DNA from: TMED161 sp964532515
Lineage (GTDB): Bacteria > Fidelibacterota > Marinisomatia > SCGC-AAA003-L08 > D37C17
Assembly (NCBI GenBank): GCA_964532515.1
Contig: CAZHKH010000048.1
Span: 1-10,865, forward strand
Reading direction: 5' to 3'
DNA: 10,865 bases
The notes beneath the pieces are model-generated. The model did no database searches and was not told where the DNA came from. It was given only the letters and a program-made list of their open reading frames with translations. Numbering within the stretch: the first letter of the stretch is position 1; the number at the start of each line of letters is the position of its first letter. The position numbers and the translations under genes are program-made. Of the stretch, positions 1-5,790 are shown piece by piece.

Positions 1-1079
1 TGGATGAAAAATTTCAGGCAATTGTCCTAGGACTTACTAATCTGGGCCCTGATAGTTAGGCTGTATTAAATGAAAGTAAGATGATTGATCCAGAAACTCG
101 AAAGCCTGCCTCGTGGACTAGTGTTAGGCAATTTAATTTAATGTTTAAAACACATATGGGGCCTGTTGAAGATACTGGATCAGTTGCATATTTAAGACCA
201 GAGACTGCCCAAGGAATATTTGTTAATTTTCAAAATGTGCAGTCCTCATCAAGACAAAAAATTCCATTCGGAATTGGTCAGATTGGGAAGGCATTTAGAA
301 ATGAAATTACCACTGGTAATTTTATTTTTAGAACTAGAGAATTTGAGCAAATGGAGATGGAGTATTTTTGTCATCCAAAAGAAACATCAAAATGGCTTGA
401 GTACTGGTCAAATGAAAGATTAAATTGGTTTAAATCTCTGGGAATTAATGATACAAAATTAAGGCTACGACCCCATGGAGATGATGAGCTGGCACACTAC
501 TCCAGTGCATGCTTTGATATTGAATATGAATTTGATTTTGGGTGGTCTGAACTAGAGGGCATTGCAGATCGAGGAACTTATGATTTAGATAAACATGCGG
601 AAAGTAGCGGTAAAAAATTATCATATTTTGATCAACCTAATAATGAGCATTTTACCCCTGCGGTCGTTGAGACCTCTGCGGGTGTTGATCGTGCGATACT
701 AACCGTTCTTGCAGATGCCTATAGTGAAGAGGAGGTGAATGGTGAAAAAAGAAATGTACTTAAATTATCGCCCAAAATTGCACCTATCACTGTAGCCGTC
801 TTTCCACTGATGAATAAAAATGGTATGCCAGACGTTGCACAAAACATTGTAAATGAACTTCGTACAAATTATAGTTCATTCTATGATGCGGGGGGATCCA
901 TTGGCAGACGATATAGAAGACAGGATGAAGCTGGAACACCATTTGGGGTTACCGTTGATCATGATACTCTAGAGGATAATACAGTTACACTTAGAGAAAG
1001 AGATACTATGAATCAGATTAGAGTTAGTATTGATAAGCTATCTGATGCAATTTCTGATCAAATAAAAACCAATAATTAG
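1..1079 (+). CDS. glyS: Glycyl-tRNA synthetase, alpha2 type (5' partial, in-frame TAG)
   Basis: Class II synthetase that charges tRNA-Gly with glycine in the cytoplasm. The 5' end lies outside the window; the reading frame is open from position 3 except for a TAG at 57-59. Numbering from the Met at 81, RQFNLMFKTHMGPVED (16-31) and LRPETAQGIF (38-47) are hallmarks of the single-chain bacterial/archaeal-type GlyRS. Motif 2 is FRNEITTGNFIFRTREFEQM (72-91), the glycine-site region contains HGDDELAHYSS and ELEGIADRGTYDL, and motif 3 is around ETSAGVDRAIL. An anticodon-binding domain covers about 230-332. The Met at 81 is not the real start: coding similarity appears to continue upstream of the TAG, and 81 lies in the middle of the catalytic domain. 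It ends with TAG at 1077-1079, 13 nt before the next gene. Identity is very secure; whether this copy is intact is not. Confidence 0.93.
57..59 (+). other. In-frame TAG inside glyS
   Basis: The frame reads GLTNLGPDS, then TAG, then AVLNESKMIDPE, with no shift of frame on either side. A one-base change from CAG, AAG or GAG would restore the sense. glyS is normally essential, so a base-call or assembly error, or a strain-level variant, is more likely than true inactivation. Read-through cannot be excluded from sequence. Confidence 0.7.
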
Positions 1080-1080
1080 C

Positions 1081-1087
1081 AAAGGGG
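1081..1087 (+). promoter_or_regulatory. Ribosome binding site of the 1093 gene
   Basis: AAAGGGG sits 5 nt before the ATG at 1093. This Shine-Dalgarno-like sequence supports both the start choice and the reality of the small gene. Confidence 0.6.
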
Positions 1088-1092
1088 CCATT

Positions 1093-1392
1093 ATGGCATT
1101 TGGATTTCCTGCATACCATGAATGTATTCTAGAAAATAAAAAAAACCACTCTATATCAGAGTTGCTTGACTTAATTAAAAAAACACATTTTATCGTTGAA
1201 GGTCATAGTGATGATATAATATTTATTAAATCACAGGTAAATATGTGGAGCTGGGGCGAATCCATAGAAATTAAACTACATGATGATTTAATAACTATTG
1301 AAAGTAAATGTGCGTTCCCGGTTCAGTGTGTAGATTGGGGGAAAAATCAAGAGAATGTGGTTGAGTTAGTTGCTATGCTGGGATTGAAATAA
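1093..1392 (+). CDS. Small conserved hypothetical protein (99 aa)
   Basis: A 99-residue soluble protein of unknown function. It has a strong RBS (AAAGGGG, 5 nt upstream) and follows glyS by 13 nt, so it is probably co-transcribed. There is no signal peptide or membrane segment. The N-terminus, MAFGFPAYHE, and two Trp-rich patches, MWSWGESIEI (about 51-60) and FPVQCVDWGKNQENV (about 75-89), resemble a small family of uncharacterised bacterial proteins that I recall sharing a 'WSWGE...QCxDWGKN' pattern. I know of no experimental function for them. Alternating charged and hydrophobic residues in the middle suggest a compact alpha/beta fold. The gene is likely real; its role cannot be assigned. 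Confidence 0.7.
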   Translation: MAFGFPAYHECILENKKNHSISELLDLIKKTHFIVEGHSDDIIFIKSQVNMWSWGESIEIKLHDDLITIESKCAFPVQCVDWGKNQENVVELVAMLGLK

Positions 1393-1398
1393 ATTCGC

Positions 1399-1443
1399 TT
1401 TACATCAGATCAGCATCAAACTCTGATACTGACCTGATGTAAA
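1399..1443. terminator. Long hairpin between convergent genes (possible bidirectional terminator)
   Basis: The arms 1399-1413 and 1429-1443 are complementary over 15 positions with a single A-C mismatch. The loop can fold further (ATCA 1415-1418 with TGAT 1424-1427), leaving a 5-nt tip. It lies between the end of the + strand gene (1392) and the end of the - strand gene (1453), where a shared terminator is expected. Neither side carries a classical run of Ts after the stem, so it is not a textbook intrinsic terminator. It could act as an mRNA 3'-end stabiliser or as a rho-assisted stop. Confidence 0.5.
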
Positions 1444-1452
1444 ATAATTATC

Positions 1453-1842
1453 TTATGCTTTGGGTGAAGACCCGTATTCGTTATCCTGAACATCCCCATC
1501 TGTGCACATTAAAATCAGACACCATATCCCTCCAATTAGAGGAATGAGAGTGATGAGTAAAAACCATCCACTTTTTCCAACATCATGCAGCCTTCTAACA
1601 GCAACTGCCAAACTCGGAATTAAAATTGCAAGCGTATATACTGAATAAATCCAGCCATACCCCATACTAACAGCATAGCTACCAGATCCCATCTTGAAAT
1701 CTAGCCCTAATAGATTATCTAAAAGCATAGCAACAAAAACAAAAATCATATGAAACTATAAAAACATCCAATATTCTTTTCGCCGTGCTCGCCCATTGAA
1801 GTTAGCGTAGTTCTCTGCTACAACTGATATATACCAATTCAT
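1453..1842 (-). CDS. DUF805 (YhaH-like) inner-membrane protein with in-frame TAG
   Basis: Small integral membrane protein of the DUF805 family, whose function is unknown. The full frame runs from the ATG at 1842-1840 to TAA at 1455-1453, 129 codons before the stop, a normal family length, but codon 29 (1758-1756) is TAG. The N-terminal signature FNGRARRKEYWMF (15-27) lies before the TAG. After it come about three hydrophobic segments and the second hallmark, VRRLHDVGKSGWF, followed by an acidic tail ending NEYGSSPKA. The start at 1842 is supported by AAAGGGGA four bases upstream. The downstream ATG at 1749 would drop the GRARRKEYW signature, so it is unlikely to be the native start. It lies 19 nt after the peroxiredoxin gene, so the two are probably co-transcribed. 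TTG or TGG are one-base neighbours of TAG that suit a hydrophobic position. Confidence 0.8.
1756..1758 (-). other. In-frame TAG inside the DUF805 gene
   Basis: The frame reads EYWMFL, TAG, FHMIFVF. The family normally has a hydrophobic residue here at the start of the first membrane segment. The flanks stay in one frame, so this is a point nonsense codon, either real or an error, and not a frameshift. Confidence 0.75.
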
Positions 1843-1846
1843 TGTA

Positions 1847-1854
1847 TCCCCTTT
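1847..1854 (-). promoter_or_regulatory. Ribosome binding site deciding the DUF805 start
   Basis: AAAGGGGA on the minus strand ends 4 nt before the ATG at 1842. It places the native start upstream of the in-frame TAG. Confidence 0.55.
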
Positions 1855-1861
1855 CTTATAG

Positions 1862-2314
1862 TTAAATCATTCCTAAAATATCACATGCATGTGACTTGGT
1901 TTGTACCTTATCGATAACTTGCACAATAATATGGTTGGTGTCAAGTATGTATGTAACCCGACTGATACCCATATACTCTCTACCCATAAATTTCTTTAGT
2001 CCCCATACACCATAATTTTCTAGCATTGTATGAGATTCATCGCATAGCATTGGATAATTAAAATCATATTTATCAACGAATTTTTTTTGCTTGGCTGGTG
2101 GATCAGCTGAAACTCCAAGCACCGCCACATTTAACTTATTATACTCTTCAAGTTCATCACGGAACCCTATTCCTTCATTGGTTCATCCAGGAGTGCTTGC
2201 TTTTGGGAAAAACCACAAAACAACCTTCTTCCCTTTAAAATCTGATAGAGAAACAGATGCTTCATCTTGGTTTGGAAGTGTAAAATCTGGAGCCTTATCA
2301 CCTATATTTAACAT
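1862..2314 (-). CDS. bcp: Bcp/PrxQ-type peroxiredoxin, candidate selenoprotein (UGA at the catalytic position)
   Basis: Thiol (or selenol) peroxidase that reduces hydrogen peroxide and organic peroxides in the cytoplasm. Read through one UGA, the frame is 150 residues, close to the 156 of E. coli Bcp. The N-terminus has GDKAPDFTLPNQD, then LSDFKGKKVVLWFFPKASTPG. Codon 44 (2185-2183) is TGA, exactly at the peroxidatic Cys of the TPGCT motif (Cys45 in E. coli Bcp). The sequence continues TNEGIGFRDELEEY, VAVLGVSADPP, YGVWGLKKFMG and SRVTYILD, all typical of the family. The resolving Cys normally five residues after the first is Ile49. The start at 2314 has a good RBS (AAAAGGA). The part after the UGA alone would lack the catalytic residue. 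A hairpin suited to SECIS lies just downstream of the UGA. Sec insertion is inference; a Cys-to-stop mutation or an error is the alternative. Confidence 0.82.
2150..2167 (-). promoter_or_regulatory. SECIS-like hairpin downstream of the UGA
   Basis: On the mRNA, GGGUUC (2167-2162) pairs with GAACUU (2155-2150): four Watson-Crick pairs next to the loop plus two G-U pairs. The 6-nt loop is CGUGAU (2161-2156). The loop has G at its second position, 23 nt after the UGA. This fits the bacterial SECIS pattern of a short stem-loop inside the coding region with a G among the first two loop bases, about 16-37 nt from the UGA. A competing 4-bp stem, GGAA/UUCC (2173-2170 with 2164-2161), is possible. The stem is short, so this is suggestive only. 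Confidence 0.5.
2183..2185 (-). other. In-frame UGA, candidate selenocysteine codon (Sec44)
   Basis: Context is STPG-UGA-TNEG, replacing the peroxidatic Cys of the Bcp family. Both flanks are in the same frame and match the family without a break. Confidence 0.7.
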
Positions 2315-2390
2315 GATTATCCTTTTGTTTAATGATACATTGTTGCTATACTTACCAGTTCTTAATTTACAATAAACAAAGCTAGGTATA
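2315..2390. promoter_or_regulatory. Divergent intergenic region between peroxiredoxin and glutaredoxin genes
   Basis: This 76-bp AT-rich spacer must hold the start signals of two divergent redox genes. On the minus strand TTGTAA followed 16 nt later by TATAGC is a weak sigma70-like candidate. On the plus strand TACAAT about 19 nt after TTGCTA is another. Neither is convincing, and no clear operator palindrome was seen. Confidence 0.3.
2320..2326 (-). promoter_or_regulatory. Ribosome binding site of the peroxiredoxin gene
   Basis: AAAAGGA on the minus strand ends 5 nt before the ATG at 2314. It supports initiation upstream of the UGA, as expected if the UGA is decoded. Confidence 0.5.
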
Positions 2391-2648
2391 ATGAAAATAA
2401 TAATATATGGAACAACGTGGTGCCCATCATGCGTATCTGCTAAACGTTTTTTTGATGCAATGAACTTAAGCTATGATGAAATCAACATAGAAAAAGAAAA
2501 TATCTCACGAGAACAGCTTGCAGAAATGACCGGAGGACACACGGTGCCTCAAATTGTGATAAATGATCAGTGTATTGGTGGATTCAGTGATCTTTTATCG
2601 GTCAATCAATCAGGGGAATTAAAGGAAATTTTATCTAGTGAAAATTGA
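2391..2648 (+). CDS. grxC: Glutaredoxin (dithiol, GrxC-like)
   Basis: An 85-residue cytoplasmic thioredoxin-fold oxidoreductase that uses glutathione or another low-molecular-weight thiol to reduce disulfides (E. coli Grx3 is about the same size). The sequence shows the active site CPSC (residues 11-14) after beta-strand KIIIYGTTW, the cis-Pro TVP motif in GGHTVPQIVIND, and the C-terminal GGFSDL helix cap that contributes to glutathione binding. AGGTATA just before the ATG is a weak RBS. The stop is TGA, followed in the same frame by a second TGA and then TAA. The last 11 nt overlap the start of the methyltransferase gene, implying translational coupling. It is divergent from the peroxiredoxin gene and is a plausible electron donor to it (inference). 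Confidence 0.93.
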   Translation: MKIIIYGTTWCPSCVSAKRFFDAMNLSYDEINIEKENISREQLAEMTGGHTVPQIVINDQCIGGFSDLLSVNQSGELKEILSSEN

Positions 2649-3270
2649 TGATAATATAATAGCCTACTGTAAAGATTATTCCACTCCTGATGAGGAGATA
2701 CTGGATAATCTAACAGAATATACATTTGAGAATGTAGATGCTGCGAATATGATTTCAGGTAATATGGTTGGCAATCTATTGTATATACTATCTAAATCTA
2801 TTAATGCTAAAAGAGTGCTTGACGTTGGAATGTTTACTGGATACAGTGCACTGAAATTAGCGAGCTCAATTCCACCAGATGGTGAGGTGCACACCTTTGA
2901 ACTTGCAAGTAATCATATTGAATCGGCTAAACAATTTTTTAATGACTCTATATATAATAATATTATTATACATGAGGGAGAGGCATTAGAAAATTTAGAG
3001 AATTTAGAATCTGGGAAATTTGATTTTGCTTTTATTGATGCTGATAAAATTAATTATATTAATTACTACAATAGATGCATGACGCTGATTAGAAAAGGGG
3101 GGATTATAGTACTTGATAATATGCTGTGGAGTGGCCAGGTACTTGATCCTAAAGATGACGATTCAATTGCATTAAATAAGACTGCAGAGCATATTAATAA
3201 TGACAATAGAGTATTTAATCATATGCTTACAATTCGCGATGGATTAATGGTTTGTATTAAAAATGGATAA
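2638..3270 (+). CDS. SAM-dependent O-methyltransferase, family 3 (CCoAOMT-like)
   Basis: A 210-residue Rossmann-fold methyltransferase of the metal-dependent catechol/caffeoyl-CoA type, which transfers a methyl group from S-adenosylmethionine to a hydroxyl of a small aromatic acceptor. The acceptor cannot be told from sequence. Motif I is RVLDVGMFTGYSALKLA (59-75), with HTFELA (85-90) as the acidic SAM-ribose strand. FDFAFIDADK (128-137) and VLDNMLWSGQV (158-168) carry the expected metal-binding Asp, Asp and Asn, and the C-terminus RDGLMVCIK matches the family's 'DG' end strand. The start is GTG at 2638, overlapping glutaredoxin by 11 nt. No upstream ATG is available, and starting at an internal Met would lose the N-terminal helices. 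It overlaps coaBC by 8 nt, so it is the middle gene of a tight operon. Confidence 0.88.
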   Translation: MKIDDNIIAYCKDYSTPDEEILDNLTEYTFENVDAANMISGNMVGNLLYILSKSINAKRVLDVGMFTGYSALKLASSIPPDGEVHTFELASNHIESAKQFFNDSIYNNIIIHEGEALENLENLESGKFDFAFIDADKINYINYYNRCMTLIRKGGIIVLDNMLWSGQVLDPKDDDSIALNKTAEHINNDNRVFNHMLTIRDGLMVCIKNG

Positions 3271-4444
3271 TCTAAAAAATAAAAAAATATTGCTTTGTGT
3301 TACTGGGTCAATTGCTGCATTTAAAGCATGTGAATTTATCAGACTGTTGAGAAAACAAGATTGTCATGTGCAGGTTGTAATGAGTGAATCGTCACAGGAT
3401 TTTATTGGAAAACTTACTCTTGCGTCATTAAGTGATAATGAAGTACTTACTGCTCAGAGTCAAACAGGGTTAGAGCATGTAAAATTTGCTATTGAATTTG
3501 ATGTGGTGGTCGTGCTCCCTGCAACGGCTAATATCCTATGTAAAGCAGGTTCTGGTATTGCAGATGATATTGTTTCAACTGTATTATCAATATGTGAACA
3601 GCCAAAATTATTTGTTCCAGCAATGAATTTTAGAATGTGGCAAAGCAAAGCAACTCAGCAGGCTGGATTAGCTTTAAAAGCTAATAATAATCATGTCATG
3701 AATCCTGAAGAAGGGGCGCTTGCTAGCTTACATAAGGGTGAGGGACGTCTACCAAGTTTATATGATGTAATGAACGAACTGCGATCACTTTTAAATATTA
3801 AAATCCCATTAAAAAATAAAAAAATATTAATCTCTGCTGGCCCAACGAGAGAGCCTATTGACCCTGTCCGATTTATTTCTAATCGATCAAGTGGAAAAAT
3901 GGGATTTGCACTTGCAGAAGAGGCATGTAATATGGGTGGACATATAAATTTAGTTTCTGGTCCTGTCGCCCTGGATGCTCCTGCAGAGGTAGAAACAACA
4001 TTCGTTGAAACTACAGATGATATGTATGCTGAAATTAAAAAATATCTTGATGCAGATATAATTATTATGTGTGCTGCTGTATGTGATTATACTCCAAAAA
4101 AACAACAGGATGTAAAAATTAAAAGTAAAAATAATGATATGTCTATTGCATTAACACCTACAGTGGATATTATAAAAACAATAGCAAAAAATACCAACGC
4201 GACCATCGTTGCATTTGCACTTGAAACATGTGATGGAGAAGCTAATGCCCTAGAAAAATTAAAGAGTAAGGGCGCTGATTACATTGTTTTAAACCATCCA
4301 ATGGATGATGGATGTGGAATAGATAGTAATTATAATAAGGTCAGCATCTTATCAAATAAGTATGATCAATTTGACATTAAAAAGGATCGTAAGGATAGGG
4401 TGGCTCGACAAATTTTAGAATTTATAATTAGTAAGCAAGCTTAA
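3263..4444 (+). CDS. coaBC: Bifunctional phosphopantothenoylcysteine decarboxylase / phosphopantothenate-cysteine ligase
   Basis: Catalyses two steps of coenzyme A synthesis: joining cysteine to 4'-phosphopantothenate (CoaB) and decarboxylating the product to 4'-phosphopantetheine with FMN (CoaC). Length 393, usual for the fusion. The N-terminal CoaC flavoprotein domain has VTGSIAAFKA (13-22), the catalytic His in GLEHVKF (His72), VLPATAN (84-90) and PAMN (119-122). The flexible substrate-clamp segment reads GALASLHKGEGR, so the position of the E. coli Cys158 is Ser155. The CoaB domain starts about 186 with ILISAGPTREPIDPVRFISNR and SSGKMG, then CAAVCDYTP (270-278) and DVKIKSK with the expected lysine (285/287). 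The start overlaps the methyltransferase stop by 8 nt. Its end overlaps the convergent nuclease gene by 17 nt, so no separate terminator exists. Confidence 0.95.
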   Translation: MDNLKNKKILLCVTGSIAAFKACEFIRLLRKQDCHVQVVMSESSQDFIGKLTLASLSDNEVLTAQSQTGLEHVKFAIEFDVVVVLPATANILCKAGSGIADDIVSTVLSICEQPKLFVPAMNFRMWQSKATQQAGLALKANNNHVMNPEEGALASLHKGEGRLPSLYDVMNELRSLLNIKIPLKNKKILISAGPTREPIDPVRFISNRSSGKMGFALAEEACNMGGHINLVSGPVALDAPAEVETTFVETTDDMYAEIKKYLDADIIIMCAAVCDYTPKKQQDVKIKSKNNDMSIALTPTVDIIKTIAKNTNATIVAFALETCDGEANALEKLKSKGADYIVLNHPMDDGCGIDSNYNKVSILSNKYDQFDIKKDRKDRVARQILEFIISKQA

Positions 4445-5747
4445 GTAATACCGGTCGATGATCCGATACTAAAAAATCATATTGATCCCAATTCATAAAA
4501 TTTAAATCTACAGGCAATACCTTGATTGAAGAATGTAAATTATTAAAAGAATTTTCAAGTGGTGTAGTTAACAAAATATGGTCAATGTGACTAGGATACC
4601 CTGGATAAGACCAATAATCATGGTGCCCTTCAGCAATATTCATATCAGCAAAAATAAAATTTTCATCTTCTAATAAATCTAAAAAAACATTTGTAGAATC
4701 ATGGTCGGTAAGTTCATCATTTAAATCACCTAATATAATAACATTCTGGTCTGTATCTGTATATTGTTGGAAAAATTGGCTAGCCAATAATCTCCTGTAT
4801 TCCTCATCAAAGGTACTGAAACAATCTCCTGAATTACAGTTTGCCGCACAAGAATCAAAAGAAAAATATCTTTCTTCATCTTCATCGCATTCAAAGAGCA
4901 ATTCCATTTGAATAAGCCCATCTCCACAGCACTTAAAATGATTATTTATAATATACAAATCATTATCATGCCATTTAATATGGAGTGTTAATGGATTTCT
5001 TAGAAGAATATAGTCTATATCAATATCCTTAAATTCACTAATATTGATTGATTCAAGCATGTTAAAATAATCAATGTACTCAATTAATGAATTTTCTCGA
5101 TATAAGAATGCAAGGCTTGCAAATGAATTGGTCCCTAAAATAAAATTGTAGTCAGGGAGTGCCTCTTCAAGTAGAGAGATCCCTTCATGATTAATATCTG
5201 TGGGCATTTCTTGCAGTGCAATGATATCAGGTTGATATTCATTTATAGTAGTAGAAACATGATTAATAGTTTCTAAACCGGATTTGGGAAAATTTTCTAA
5301 ATTCCATGTCATAAGAGACAGGGTGGTGCATGGAGAGTCGCTAATATCTATATCTAGAGCGCCACCATCTGAATCAGAAAACACAAAGTTCGACATGCAC
5401 TCCTGTGTGACCTCTCCTTCTAGAGTAATGAGGGTTCCACTTCCAGATGGGATGGTGGCACCTGTAAACGAGAAACCTAGTACTGCACTACCACTGGTAC
5501 TGATTGTAAAGCCTTGTGATTCAGCATCTCCACCAGATGCCCCTGTTACACAGCCAAGATGATTAAATTGAAATCCAGCAATCGGAGTGTCACTATTATA
5601 CTTTAATTCGTTCCCATCTAAATAGATACATATATTATTTTCATCATCAGAATTTAGTATGTTGTTTTGCTGTTTGGTGCATGAATTAATAGATAAAATA
5701 AAGACTATTATTATTAGGGAAGATTGAGCTATTTTGAGTGTATACAT
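4428..5747 (-). CDS. Secreted lipoprotein with cohesin-like domain and endonuclease/exonuclease/phosphatase domain
   Basis: A 439-residue predicted lipoprotein. An upstream ATG at 5801 exists, but the start at 5747 gives a proper signal peptide (MYTLKIAQ, a hydrophobic run to LSINS, then lipobox Cys23). The 5801 start would also run into tdh. Residues about 38-140 form a beta-rich domain with IAGFQFNHLGCVTGASGGDA and GFSFTGATIPSGSG, resembling the cohesin-like modules I associate with secreted proteins of Marinimicrobia-type bacteria. From about 143 an EEP (DNase I-like) fold follows with all key motifs: MTWNLENF (Asn149), IALQEMP (Glu180), INNHFK (His270), ILGDLND (Asp341, Asn343), SHIDHILL and SDHRP (Asp429, His430). 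A Cys-rich insertion (six Cys, 273-309) is probably disulfide bonded outside the cytoplasm. It could cleave extracellular DNA or a phosphoester; substrate unknown. Confidence 0.85.
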   Translation of the reverse strand: MYTLKIAQSSLIIIVFILSINSCTKQQNNILNSDDENNICIYLDGNELKYNSDTPIAGFQFNHLGCVTGASGGDAESQGFTISTSGSAVLGFSFTGATIPSGSGTLITLEGEVTQECMSNFVFSDSDGGALDIDISDSPCTTLSLMTWNLENFPKSGLETINHVSTTINEYQPDIIALQEMPTDINHEGISLLEEALPDYNFILGTNSFASLAFLYRENSLIEYIDYFNMLESINISEFKDIDIDYILLRNPLTLHIKWHDNDLYIINNHFKCCGDGLIQMELLFECDEDEERYFSFDSCAANCNSGDCFSTFDEEYRRLLASQFFQQYTDTDQNVIILGDLNDELTDHDSTNVFLDLLEDENFIFADMNIAEGHHDYWSYPGYPSHIDHILLTTPLENSFNNLHSSIKVLPVDLNFMNWDQYDFLVSDHRPVLLKLAY

Positions 5748-5762
5748 TCTTATTTTTATAAT
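5734..5762 (+). promoter_or_regulatory. Sigma70-like promoter for tdh-kbl
   Basis: TTGAGT (5734-5739) and a perfect TATAAT (5757-5762) are separated by 17 nt, the optimal spacing. Transcription would start near 5769-5770, leaving a leader of about 20 nt before the ATG at 5791. The -35 box overlaps the first codons of the divergent lipoprotein gene. In AT-rich DNA such matches arise by chance, so this is moderate evidence. Confidence 0.5.
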
Positions 5763-5790
5763 ATATTTAACATAATTTAATGAATTTATT

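Noticed and set aside
81..1079. Glycyl-tRNA synthetase starting at the ATG at 81
   Set aside because: This Met falls inside the catalytic domain, has no RBS, and coding sequence continues upstream of the TAG; the gene enters from outside the window.
57..1758. TAG globally reassigned to an amino acid (for example pyrrolysine)
   Set aside because: TAG ends glyS, tdh and kbl at natural lengths, so it works as a terminator here. No pyl genes or amber tRNA are in the window.
2091..2375. Open frame on the plus strand across the peroxiredoxin gene
   Set aside because: It is antisense to a recognised peroxiredoxin and encodes a low-complexity, Ser-rich product with no family features.
2646..2648. 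Glutaredoxin TGA as a selenocysteine codon
   Set aside because: The protein already has a CPSC site and a full C-terminus, and further in-frame stops follow at once.
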